From: Hevea brasiliensis
Lineage: Eukaryota > Streptophyta > Magnoliopsida > Malpighiales > Euphorbiaceae
Assembly: GCF_030052815.1 (NCBI RefSeq)
Contig: NC_079510.1
Span: forward strand, 50,434,725 to 50,498,724
Length of the DNA: 64,000 bases
Direction: 5' to 3'
The translations under genes were made by a program, and so were the position numbers. The notes below the pieces were generated by a model that was given only the letters and a program-made list of their open reading frames with translations, was not told the DNA's origin and did no database searches. The stretch's first letter is position 1. Each line of letters begins with the position of its first letter. Below are positions 11,824 through 22,660 of this stretch, piece by piece.

Positions 11824-13226
11824 ACAACTCAACTCAACTCAACTAAGCCTTTATCCCAAAAATTTGGGGTCGGCTATATGGATTCGCTTTTTCCACTCTG
11901 AACGATTTTGGGTTAAATCCTCAGAAATGTGTAATGCTTCTAAGTCATGCTGTACTACTCTCCTCCAAGTCAATTTAGGTCTACCCCTTTTTTTCTTTCT
12001 ATCCTCTAGCCTAATGTGCTCTACTTGTCTAACTGGAGCCTCCGTATGTCTACGCTTCACATGACCAAACCACCTCAATCTCCCTTCTCTCAACTTATCT
12101 TCAATTGGCACCACTCCTACCTTTTCTCTAATACTTTCATTACGGACTTTATCTAGTCTAGTATGGCCACTCATCCACCTTAACATTCTCATCTCGCAAC
12201 TCTTATCTTAGATGCATACGACTCTTTCAATTGCCCAACACTCACTACCATATAGCATAGCCGGTCGTATGGCTATACGGTAAAATTTTCCTTTTAATTT
12301 ATTGGGAATCTTACGATCACATAAAACTCCCGTGGCACGTCTCCACTTCAACCATCCGGCTTTAATCCTATGACTAACATCCTCCTCACATCCCCCATCT
12401 ACTTGAAGGACTGAGCCTAGATATTTAAAGTGATTACTTTGGGACAGTGCCACTCCATTCAAACTAACTCCTTCCCTATCACGGTTTGGCCTTCACTGAA
12501 CTTGCAATGCATGTATTCTGTCTTCGTTCTACTTAACTTAAAACCCTTTGACTCTAGAGTACTTCTCCAAAGTTCTAGCTTCCTATTGACTCCTTCTCGT
12601 GTCTCATCTATCAGAACAATATCATCCGCAAACATCATGCACCAAGGAATACTCTCTTGTATATGTTTCGTCAGTTCATCTAAAACTAATGTAAAAAGGT
12701 AAGGGCTTATGGCTGATCCTTGGTGTAATCCAATTGAGATCGGAAAATCTCTTGTGTCCCCTCCCACTGTGCGCACAATAGTAGTTGCTCCTTCATACAT
12801 ATCTTTCAATACTTGTATATACCTAATAGATACTCTCTTTTGTTCTAATGCATTCCATAAGACCTCTCTTGGAACACTATCATAAGCCTTCTCCAAATCA
12901 ATAAAAACCATGTGTAGATCTTTCTTCCCATCTCTATATTTCTCCATCAAGCTTCTAATGAGAAAGATCGCTTCCATAGTTGAACGACCAGGCATGAAAC
13001 CAAATTGATTGAGAGAGATAGAAGTATCATTACGTAGTCGATGCTCCACAACTCTCTCCCACAACTTCATAGTATGACTCATGAGTTTAATTCCCCTATA
13101 GTTTGAGTAACTCTGTATGTGGCGTATATCAATGAAAATGGCGTATATCAATGAGTTTAATTCTCCTATATCGTTCATGTTGATATATATATGGCGTATA
13201 TCAATGAAAATGGATAGAGATTCCAA
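11824..13226 (-). mobile_element. RTE-type LINE, 5'-truncated
   Basis: On the minus strand the RT domain (ORF 13226-12459) has [77 protein letters not shown] and the catalytic [10 protein letters not shown]. The C-terminal part continues in 12462-12208 (IAIRPAMLYGSECWAI) and 12192-11851 (LRWFGHVKRR, KRGRPKLTWRRV), split by frameshifts. The 3' end carries the CAACT pentamer run at about 11825-11844. The endonuclease domain is missing, and the 5' junction at 13081-13210 has local duplications. RTE elements use an APE endonuclease and target-primed reverse transcription; this copy is dead. Confidence 0.9.
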
Positions 13227-14004
13227 GCGTTATGAAAGAAATAAATAATTCGATTCTTGGAGTCATAATTATTGAAAAAATTTTACCTATCGAACAATAA
13301 TATAACAATCTGGCTAGCGCGAGAAATGGTGAATTGCTTGTTTAGCGGGTGTGGTATCTGTGTTTAGCCGTCATGCCAAAAGAAGACAACATCAAACTTT
13401 AGGCCGAAGTATTAGGCGTAGACTTGTCTGGCCAACTCCCCACCCTCCACCCCTTTTCAGCTTTTGGGCTTTTATGTGATGTGATTGTCCCATTCTGCAA
13501 CTTATCAATTTGATGATAATAATCCGAGTAAGTTTAGATTACGCCACGACAAAACCAGATTAATTATTACTAAATTCAGAATTATTATTTTTTATTATGC
13601 CTTAGCTCTAGTTTGTGATCATGGGAGACGTTATTAATTTATTGCCACAGCTATAGTGAAACAAACAGATACCGTTGGTTAATTACACAAATTGAGATGG
13701 CTTCGGATTTAGGTCAACACATTTACCTAAGTTTAAATAGATGGCTAATACTGCTACTTAGCCAATCAATGTGTTTTATTTTAATTGCATTATTGAAATC
13801 ATTAATAAAAGACTGTTACAAGTTTCACGAACAGCACTATTATGACAATTTTTTTTTATTTCAAGAGTTTCCTTAAATTTTTTTTTTCTACCTGCATGAT
13901 CTCTAAATTTTTATATCTTCAATTAATATTTTCTTTTCCAGTCAATAAACAGTAATTAATTTTTATATCTTTAAGTTTTTTTTTTTTATTCATTCTTGTT
14001 TGGA
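13227..14004. other. Spacer upstream of the first SRLK pseudogene
   Basis: AT-rich sequence with no ORF of note. It may contain the decayed promoter and signal-peptide region of the pseudogene that becomes recognisable at about 14005. Confidence 0.45.
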
Positions 14005-15046
14005 TTCTGTAGCTACCATAGACACCATCAGGTCATCTCTACTCCTCAAATATCCTGAAGTTATAGTGTCCCCTAGCCTCATCTTCAAAATGGGTTTTTT
14101 AGCCCAGCTAACTCTACCAATCGCTATGCTGGAATATGGAACAATCGTATTTCTCTAATGACTATGGATAGCTAATAGACACAAGCCAAGCCACTCAAAG
14201 ATTCTTCTGGGGTAGTGAAAATATCCGATGATGGAAATCTTTTAGTTTTGAATGGAAAACAGGAGGTTCTTTGGTCGACTCACATATCAAATCTTGCAGT
14301 TAATTCTTCAAGGGCATATCTTACTGATACTGGAAACTTTATCTTGCAAGGTGATGCAGCAGGCAGCATGTGGGAGAGTTTCTGGCAACCTTCTGATACA
14401 ATGGTGCAGGCTATGGGACTTGATGTTAATGGAAAAAGAGGTAAGGGGCCACAGCTAACTTCATCGGAAAACCCTTCTGATCCATCAATAGGAAGTTCTT
14501 CTGTTGATTGTGATGCCAATAGAATTCCAGAATTTTTCATTTGGAATGATAGTAAACCATTGGAGAAGTACTCCATGGAAAGGTCAGAACATTATTGGAT
14601 TTGGAACTCCTGATACGAGTTCTCATTGATTTAATGTTATAGGAAATGAAGATGGAAGTTATTCAACGGGTTTAAATTATATTAATGGGTATCTCTTTCA
14701 CAACATTGTTTTGAGTTTTGATGGAAAACTGACACAGCAATACTGGGCTGAGGGGAAGTATGCTTGGGACTGGAATATAGTGTGATGTTTATGGCAAGTG
14801 TGGGAATTCGGAATCTGTAATCCAAAGAATTCTCCAATTTGCAGCTGTGTGCCAGGTTTTTTACCAAAAAATGCAGACGAATGGAACAGAGGAAATTGGA
14901 GTTCTAGCTGTATTAGAAGGAGCATTTTGCAGTGTTCCAGAATATTTAATGGTGATCCAATAGGCAAAGGAGATGGGTTTTGAAGCTGGAAATGATGAAA
15001 CTGCCAGACTTTCGTATCTTCCACATAACAACAATGTGAATAAGAT
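14005..15046 (+). pseudogene. SRLK pseudogene, exon 1 (lectin to EGF-like/PAN)
   Basis: Conceptual reading in shifting frames gives an IDTIRSS and IVSPSLIFKMGFF start typical of S-domain lectins. The B-lectin sequence continues through an open stretch at 14215-14613. After a stop near 14613, the EGF-like region CGNS-type text and CSCVPGFLPKNADEWNRGNW is read at 14798-14983. The exon then stops inside the PAN domain, where the TRIM-like element interrupts it after AAGAT (15042-15046). Confidence 0.85.
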
Positions 15047-15442
15047 TGTTGGAATTTGATGTGATTTTTGGATAAAGATTAGATGAAAATCTTTGTGTGG
15101 AAGAAAAGAAACATAGTTATACCTAAGTATGAGCATATGTTGACTAAAACAAGCAATGTTTCTCTATAAAAGAGAAGAGCTTGCAACTGAATATGAGTGT
15201 AAAATAGAGAAAAAGTGAGCTGCTGAGAGGAGAGTTGAAAGCTACGAAAATGAAGAAGAAAAAAGAAATAAAATCACTTCTTGTTTTAAATGTAGCTGGT
15301 TTTATACATCTTGTTTTAATCTATGAGTTTATGTTTCTCTTCCTTATTTTTTTGCTGCACACATTGGCAGAATTTATGTTTCTCTTTTGTCCTCTTGAGT
15401 CTTATGTTGGGTTCTCCTCTCTATCTCCTTTGTTTTTTCAAT
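15047..15442 (+). repeat. 5' LTR of the first TRIM-like element
   Basis: About 396 bp, starting TGTTGG. It matches 19246-19600 nearly throughout; one small deletion there removes about 14 bp after GCTGAATA. The right end is uncertain by a few bases because the terminal CA is decayed. Confidence 0.8.
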
Positions 15443-15950
15443 ATGGTATTAAAGCCAGATGATCTTTGAGAGCCTGTTTCAAAATCATTGTAGATATACT
15501 GATGTTTCAAACCTGCAAGTCAGAAATAAAATCTTAGACCAATGAATATTTAAACTAGAGATTCAGACCTACAAGTCTCAAAACTGCAAGAACCTCTATT
15601 TGAAGAGACCTAAACATGTTAAAAAACTGCAAGAACTTGTTGAAAGGGACCTTAGCAAGTAAAAAAAAAAATTATCGTTAAAAGGCATGAACCTTCTTTA
15701 TTTTTATGAATCCTTGGTTGCTTTCAAGAAGGAGCTTATTATTTGCAAGATGGCCAACAGAAAAGAAAAAAAAATCAATCTTTGAAGTTGTTTGAAGAAC
15801 TTGTAATCCAAGATGAAGATCTTCACCTCTAGCAAAAATCCCATCAAGAAGGAGTGTTGGAAGTTGATGTGATTTTTGTTGGGCTTGGGTCCATCCAATG
15901 TGGAAAACCCATTTTTGTTGAAGTCCAAATTTATTTTGGCCCATTAAGGC

Positions 15951-15993
<43 letters not shown>

Positions 15994-16215
15994 TTGTCTT
16001 CTGTTACATTAATACACACAGCCCTATTCTCATTTTTAACTGCCCAAGAACATTAGAAAGAAGGAGAGAAAACAGAGAGCTGCAAAATTTTCTAAGTTAG
16101 ACAGTACACATTTTTTAGCTTTAGGAGCTTGTTTACCGTTGGATTGAGCTCAAATTCAGTCCACAAGTTCCTAACATCTGGTTTTTATTGTGAGCAATGG
16201 AGATCTTGTTTGGAG

Positions 16216-16628
16216 TAAGGGAGAGCATTCGGTCGGTTCGGTTCCGAACCGAACTGAATACCAAAAATAGAAAAACCAAATCGCTTAAAAATATTAACTG
16301 AACCGAACCGATCACCTAAGGAGAACCGAACCGAACCAAACCGAAAAATATCAGTTCTGTTCAGTTCGGTTGCATTAAACCGAAAAATATTAGAATTTTT
16401 ATTTTTTTGGGCTGGGTTATGCATCTTGGGCTGAAAAATTATTTGGGTCATTTTACTATTTGGTTTTATCGGTTTTAACAGATAAAAAACCGAATCGAAC
16501 AAAAAACTGAATATGTTTAAATTTTCAAATTGAACCGAACCGATAAAACTAAAAAACCAAACCGATTGAATCGAAATGACTAGGTTCGGTTTAATTTTTC
16601 GGTTCACACTGAAAACTGCACAGCCCTA
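16216..16628. mobile_element. hAT-like MITE rich in AACCGAACCG, 413 bp
   Basis: A perfect 8-bp target duplication GTTTGGAG flanks the element (16208-16215 and 16629-16636). The ends are TAAGGGAGAGCA and TGCACAGCCCTA, imperfect inverted repeats. Inside are many AACCGAACCG / CGGTTCGGTT units on both strands and no coding capacity. The 8-bp duplication points to mobilisation by a hAT transposase. Minus-strand ORFs here are not genes. Confidence 0.85.
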
Positions 16629-16968
16629 GTTTGGAGTTTTGTTTCTTCAATTTTTGGTCACTTGAACAGTAGCTATTTTTGGGAGATTCTCAACACAGAC
16701 CAGTTTCATCATTTTCAGCAATTGGAAGGCCATTTGTGATCCAATTGAGCTAAATTTTGGTGGGCATAGTGGTGACATATTGTTCTTTTATCCGGATGGT
16801 GGAGATTGTGTTTTGACAACCAAAAGGCTATTAATTTACATGGACAACTGCTGCATTTTGGTGAATTCTCTCCATAATCCTATTATCTCTTGTTAATTTG
16901 TTTGAATTGTCTTAAGAATTTTGGTTGAAAATTGTTTATGGTGGTTTGTAATTACTGTAAACTTTTGT

Positions 16969-19074
16969 TGTAAGATTCAACCCATTAACCCAAATTTATG
17001 AGGGCCCATGACACAAAATGATGAAAGCCCATATCATAGTACCTTTGAGAAATCTATATAATAATAATAATAAGAGGAAAGAAGCTCAAATGAGCCTAAG
17101 GGAAATTTATTCCTATTCCTTTTTGTGAGCAAAAATAAGGAGAGCACTCAACACCCCAAGTTTCATCTTCCTTCCTCTATTCACATCCTTTTTACATAAT
17201 CAACCATAAACCCACTCAAGCTTTAATTAAACACCCATTTTCAAAAAAATCCCTAACTTAAAACCATCTTGCACTCACAAGAGCTAATGATTTCTTTCAA
17301 GTGAGTAAATCTTTCCTTTCTTGCTTCTTAATTACTCAATTTTAATTTGATATTTCATTTTTCTATGGTAATTCTTATGGCATAAGAATAATAGAGAGAT
17401 GAATTTTATTTTGAAATATAGGTCTATGTGGGTTAATAAAGATGTGAAATTTCTAGCTATTAGGAAGGTGTTCTTTAATAGGATGAATTAAAAGTTGGTG
17501 TTTCTGTATGGAGAGGTGGATTTAAGTTTTTATATTTTAATTACTAGGTAGACAATGAATTATTTAAAGTATGATGTAGTTATTTTGGAGCTATTAATGG
17601 AGATTAATTGTATTTAAACTAGCAAGAATTTTGATGTAATAAAGGGAAGAAATTTTAGCATAAAATACTAAAGGAGAAGAAAAGTATGTTAAATGGAGAA
17701 TGAGAGATAAATGGAGAAAATACAGAATTTATTATATTATTTTGTGTAGGCCACATATGGCCATTTTAAATTTATTTGTGATATGTTATAAATTGTTAAG
17801 AGCTTGTTGAGCTGTTAAAATTTTGGGAAACGCTTGATTTATGTAGGAATGCTGTCGAATTTCTTTTAGAATTTTTGAACATAAATCATACATTTTATAT
17901 TCTATAATTTCAGCCTAGGATTTAAATTTCCTTTCTTAATATACTTTTATTTTCCTTAATTTTAGGAGAGGATCTAGCTCCTGTAGTAAATACTAGGGGT
18001 GCTCCAGCAGTCTAGGCTCCAATCTGTCTCCAGTGCAAGTGAGTGGATAAATATATAACACTGGTGTTTTATTAAATATAAATTATTTATATTATTTCTA
18101 ATCATGAAAATAGGAACAGAGAATAGTAATTTTATGTTTTATTATTAAATAAAATGAGATTTATAATTTACAGCCGAATAAATGACCGAATATACTCAAT
18201 ATATACACCGAATATATAACACCTTGATAACGGGTGATTTATTTTTAATTCAGCTTATATTTATACTGTCTTTGGGACAACGTTTGATGTACACATAGCC
18301 TTTGGGGCATATATCAAGTGGTTGCCATTTTGGGGTAGCTCTGCATATGTGTATGACCGATATTTTTATTGCTCCTGGGTTGGTAATGGCATCATAGAGC
18401 CTAAGATGCTAGCATTGCTCTCAGGTTGTCAGACTTTATTTTACGTGTCTGAAATGCCAGCATTATCTACAAGAAGCATATTGCAAGTGTATGAGAATAT
18501 TGCAAATTTTATGACTTCACTATATTTATTTCAGTAATATTTTTATAGCATAAATTTTATTTTAGCTTAGCTATCTGATTGGATTTAAATGATATTTATT
18601 CAGCCGACTTATTATAGCATAGTCGATTGTTATTATTAAATATTAAAACCTTATCTGTTCTTTCTTTATTATTTATACTCACTCTCTTAATTTTTAATAT
18701 TTCAGATTATTTTTGCTGATTCCACCATTAGCAGCCTCTCTTTTAGTATTGTCCTCTCTTCTACTTCGCTAGTTATAGAGTCTAGTGAAGGTCAGACCAA
18801 TATGTTTCTTTTGGATATTTATTTTATTTTAGTTTACAGTATATATGTATAGACAGCTAGAAGCTCTGAACTGTAAATATTTTCTTTTGATTCTCATAAA
18901 GAAGATATATGTATATTTTGTGTATGTAATTATGTTGGATGGGCACGGAGTCATATTTTATATACCAAATGTATTTTAATAGGTTTCATAGTTTCTTTTA
19001 GTTATAAATTTAGGAAAAACTCTATCAATTTTTCAAGTTACATCAGTCTCTATAAGTTAGAGACGGGTGTGACA
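16969..19074 (+). mobile_element. Solo LTR of a Ty3-type element, about 2.1 kb
   Basis: Starts TGTAAGATTC and ends GACGGGTGTGACA, the usual TG..CA ends of large plant Ty3 LTRs. The flanks are TTTGT (16964-16968) and TTTAT (19075-19079), a 5-bp duplication with one mismatch. There is no internal region, primer site or gag/pol text, so it is a solo LTR. The ORF at 18322-18537 has no known domain. Confidence 0.68.
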
Positions 19075-19245
19075 TTTATTGTGATAGTAAAGCTATTTTC
19101 CATTGTGTTCTTGTGTGATTGAATTGTGCATTTTTTAGCAGCCAATAATTGTGTTTATTTGTTGCATATACATTCAATTATTGTTCTTCATCAAGCAGGA
19201 AGTATTTATTAGTTTGAGTTGTCCAATTTACTTGGTATCAATTTT

Positions 19246-19600
19246 TATATAAAAATTAGATGAAAATCTTTGTGTAGAAGAAAAGAAACGTAACCATACC
19301 TAAGTATGGGCATATGTTAACTAAAGCAAGTAATGTTTCTCGATGAAAGAGAAGAGCTTGCTGCTGAATAAAGAAAAAGTGAGCTGCTAAGAGGAGAGTT
19401 GAAAGCTATGAAAATGAAGAAAAGAAAAAAAAAAAAAGCGTCTCTTATTTTAAATATAGCTAGTTGTATATCTCTTGTTTTAATCTATGAGTTTATGTTT
19501 CTCTTTCTTGTGTTGCACACTCAGCAGAATTTATGTTTCTCTTTTATGCTCTTGAGTTTTATTTTGAGCTCTCCTCTCTATTTCCTCTGTTTTTCCAACA
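19246..19600 (+). repeat. 3' LTR of the first TRIM-like element (main part)
   Basis: Continues the 22-bp LTR start at 15855-15876 after the nested insertion. It ends TTTTTCCAACA directly before AGGAT. Confidence 0.8.
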
Positions 19601-19735
19601 AGGATAATTGCTCCTACACAGCTTATTTGTATCATACAGATTTGGCTATGTATTAAGGATTGGAAACTTCATTAATGTGCAGAGATTCCCCAATGGAGGG
19701 ACAGATCTTTACATTCGCCTGGCACATTCAGAACT
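19601..19735 (+). pseudogene. SRLK pseudogene, end of exon 1 (PAN domain)
   Basis: Reads DNCSYTAYLYH, then after a frameshift a stretch ending RFPNGGTDLYIRLAHSEL, followed by a donor-like GGTAATTT. This is the C-terminal PAN/apple end that precedes the membrane helix in S-domain kinases. It continues the exon interrupted at 15046. Confidence 0.88.
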
Positions 19736-19845
19736 TGGTAATTTTTCTTGTTTCCTTTTCTGCTCCATTGTTTGGTGCAATGCATAAGCGTTGGAACCAA
19801 AACTTGTATTCACATTATAATAGATACAGCTTACAAAAGAGATAT

Positions 19846-20976
19846 TGATGTGGCTCAACCGCAAGTATACGGGTTATACAAGTAATATAAAAAAGATATC
19901 ATTCCCACGAGGAGTTGTGTTAATGATCAAATTTTTGATATAAAAATTGATTAATTTGAACTATTTTTGAAATTAAAGTAATAAATTGATAGATTTTGAA
20001 GTGTGAAATCTATATATGCAAAATTAATAATCTATTCAACAATGTAATGATTCAACTAAATTTGTGGCAAATTAAAATAAGTAAATTGAAATATGGCAAG
20101 ATTTAAAATGACAAGCAATTAAATTCAATTAGAAATTAACAAGATAAAAGGGGCGATTCCGGAGTTTGGGAGTTCATATTCAAGCTATTTTGAGATTTTT
20201 TAAATTGGTTATCCAATCTTATGGAATTTACGGGTTTTAAGGAGATTAATCCTTAAATCCTTTGAATACTCTTTCGAGTGAGACAAAGAGTGCCTTAATC
20301 AATCTAATCCTACTTTGGTGGAGTTAAAATTAATCAAGACCCATTAAGTTCCTTAATTAATCTGTAAATCCTTAGTCTATTTCTATATCTAAGTTAATTA
20401 AGTCCAATTTCTTGATTATCTATCACAAGGTTTTCTCCTTTCGGTGCTTCAACCATGGATTAAGAATAATACTTAATGGGATCCTATACTAAACATGTCA
20501 TTGAGCACACAAGAAATGAATAAAACTTCATTAAAACCACAAAATATGGATTACCCAATCAAAATCCACAAAATATCTTAAATATTACATCCCAACTCCA
20601 GAATCTAATGAAAACTACTCACTATCCATAATATTTACAAGAAATTCTGAGTTAATATGGAAATAAAATTTGAGTCTATGCTAAGAACTAAGAAACCCAA
20701 TACAAGAAAGGTAGGAAATAGGGAAGAAAGGAAGAAAACTCCAAATCTGGTTTAGAAATGGAGAGGTGATGTTTTTGCTCTGTTTTCTGACTCTTTCCCT
20801 GCTACTGCTCTTTTCTCCCCTCCTCTCTCTTTTTCTAAAATGAGATAAGGATATATTTATATCTTTCTGACAAGTAGCCCTAAAATGGTGTGTTTGAGGT
20901 GAAGTTTACATGAGAGAATCTTCTGCCAGCTCATTATGAAGAGTTGCACAAGTTGTGCAAGTTTCTTATGCAGATT
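19846..20976 (-). repeat. 3' LTR of the Athila element, truncated
   Basis: Matches the left two-thirds of the 5' LTR at 27536-29212 closely, from TGATGTGGC through TTCTTATGCAGATT, and then stops. In element orientation the first 500 or so bases (U3 side) are missing. Its similarity to the 27536 LTR is visibly higher than to the nested LTR at 21092. Confidence 0.85.
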
Positions 20977-20998
20977 GGAGGGAGTCTGGATAAATTCC

Positions 20999-22660
20999 AA
21001 AAGATAATAAAAGTAAAAAAAACTATAAACAACTAAAATAATCAAGAATTCAATCTTAAATAAACAACTCCCGGCAACGGCGCCAAAAACTTGATGTGTC
21101 CCAACCGCAAGTGCACGAATCGTTCAAGTAGTATAGAAAAAGATATCGTTCCTATGGAGAGTTGTGTTTTCAATTGAATTTTTGATGTAAAATAAAATAT
21201 GTTAAAATTGTATTTTAATCAAATTAATAAAAGAAATTTAGGAATTTGAAGCATAAGGTATGAAAATGCAAAACTAAATTTAAATAATGACTAATTTAAT
21301 AATTCACAAAATAAAGAAATTGATAATATTAACAATGAAAATTAATAAAATGAGATTAAACTAAACACTCAAAAGTAAAATTCCAAGCAATAATTGATAA
21401 AAGACGATTCTGGAGTTAAGGGTTCATATTTAAGTCATTTTGGGATTTTCCCTAGCTAACCTAATCCATGAAATTTATGGGTTTAAAGGAGATTAATTCT
21501 AAAATCCTTTGAAAACTCTTTCGAGTGAGACAAAAAGTGCCTTAATTAACTTAATCCTACTTTCGTGGAGTTAAAATAAACCAAGACTCATTAGGTTCTT
21601 TAATCAATCTATTAAAACCCTCTTAGCCCTTAGTCTATTTCTAGATCTAAGTTAATTAAGTCCAATTTCTTGACTAACTATCACTTGGTTTTCTCCTTTC
21701 GGTGCTTCAACCAAGGATTAAGAACATAACTTAATGGGACCCTTCATTAAGCATGTGAATAAGCACACAAGAAATGGATTAAACCTCATAAATTTCATTG
21801 AATTGGGACTAATCCAGTTCAAATCCACAAAAATAACTAAAATATTACATCCCTTACTCTAGAATCAAAGAAAACTACTCACAATCCATGTTTAACACAA
21901 GAAATTCTAAGTAAAAGAGGAAATAAATCATAAAAATGAACTAAAACTAAAGAAACCCAATAGGAAAAAAGTAGAAAATGGTGAAAAAGAGAATAATAAG
22001 CTAGATTCTGCTCCCCAAGAATGGAAGTCGACTGCTCCTCTATTTTTCTGCCCCTTTTTCTGTCTTCCTCTCTTTCTTTTTTTTTGATAAAATGAGATAA
22101 GAGCCTATTTATATCTTTTTTTGACAAGTAGCCCTAAAATGATGTGTTTTAAGTTTAGTTTTCATGTGGGAATCTTCTGCCAGCTCATTATGAAGACTCT
22201 ATAAAACTGCATAAGTGGACTGCATAAGTTATGCAGTCCCTTATGCAGTTTTTTTTGGGCCCTCTGTGTGAAGCTGCATAAGCAAGGAATAAGTCTGCAT
22301 AAGTCATGCAGTGACTTATGTAGATTTCAGCAGGAATGAAAAAATTGCTTCTTCTCCCTGTGTAGAACTGCACAACTTATGCGGCAAGTTATGCGCAATT
22401 TGGCCACTGTATTCTTCAACTTTTAAGCTTTGTTTTTGACATCTTTGGCTATAGGAATCACTCCTCACTGGCATAATTTATTTTTAGTCCCTCAAAAACA
22501 CCATTTTACCTACAAAACAAAGCAAAAATTACAATTTAATCCAAAAATTGATAATTATGAAAAAATATCTAAATAATGAATAAAATTAGCTAAAAGTGAC
22601 TAACAAATAAATAAAATGGCCATGAAATAACCTAAATGACTATGCAAAATGCATGTATCA
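20999..22660 (-). mobile_element. Nested Athila fragment: 5' LTR, primer site, leader
   Basis: On the minus strand a full LTR (22660-21092, 1569 bp, TG..CA) is followed by a primer site (21085-21068, matching the tRNA-Asp type) and about 70 bp of leader (21067-20999). The leader matches that of the outer element at about 27440-27510. The LTR abuts the outer integrase reading frame at 22660/22661, so it inserted there and its own gag-pol and 3' LTR were later deleted. Confidence 0.78.

Larger units (their letters stand above)
15877..19240 (+). mobile_element. LTR insertion inside the TRIM-like 3' LTR
   Basis: Bounded by TGTTGGGCTT on the left and TTGGTATCA on the right, with ATTTT on each side (15872-15876 and 19241-19245). 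The boundaries were found by comparison with the uninterrupted 5' LTR of the host TRIM-like element. After removing the later MITE and solo LTR about 0.83 kb remain, with no ORF, which fits a solo LTR of a Ty1/copia-type element. An alternative is an LTR-plus-primer-site fragment, because the right end resembles the start of a tRNA-Met primer site. A (TA)n run lies at 15952-15991. Confidence 0.62.
15047..19600 (+). mobile_element. TRIM-like LTR element in the SRLK exon
   Basis: The 5' LTR runs from TGTTGGAATT at 15047 to about 15442 and is followed by a decayed tRNA-iMet primer site (TGGTATTAAAGC at 15444). An internal region of about 410 bp has no coding capacity. A purine tract (AAGAAGGAG) ends at 15854, and the 3' LTR starts with TGTTGG at 15855. 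That 3' LTR is split by a later insertion (15877-19240) and resumes at 19246-19600, ending CCAACA. Flanks are AAGAT (15042-15046) and AGGAT (19601-19605), a 5-bp duplication with one change. Without the insertion the element is about 1.2 kb. It is related to the element at 30531-31722. Confidence 0.82.

Noticed and set aside
15678..16019. Minus-strand ORFs spanning the TRIM/LTR junction
   Set aside because: They cross an insertion boundary and a (TA)n tract, so they cannot be a natural gene.
16185..16607. 140-codon minus-strand ORF with FGSV/NRTD repeats
   Set aside because: Direct product of the AACCGAACCG repeats of a MITE.
19399..19656. 85-codon ORF with a membrane-like segment
   Set aside because: It reads the TRIM-like 3' LTR and runs into SRLK exon sequence; the same frame occurs in the 5' LTR copy at 15235.
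22188..22373. ORFs with repeated MTYADLFLAYAAS text in Athila LTRs
   Set aside because: Translations of the GCATAAG repeats in non-coding LTR sequence; the same frame recurs in the LTR at 28613-28969.
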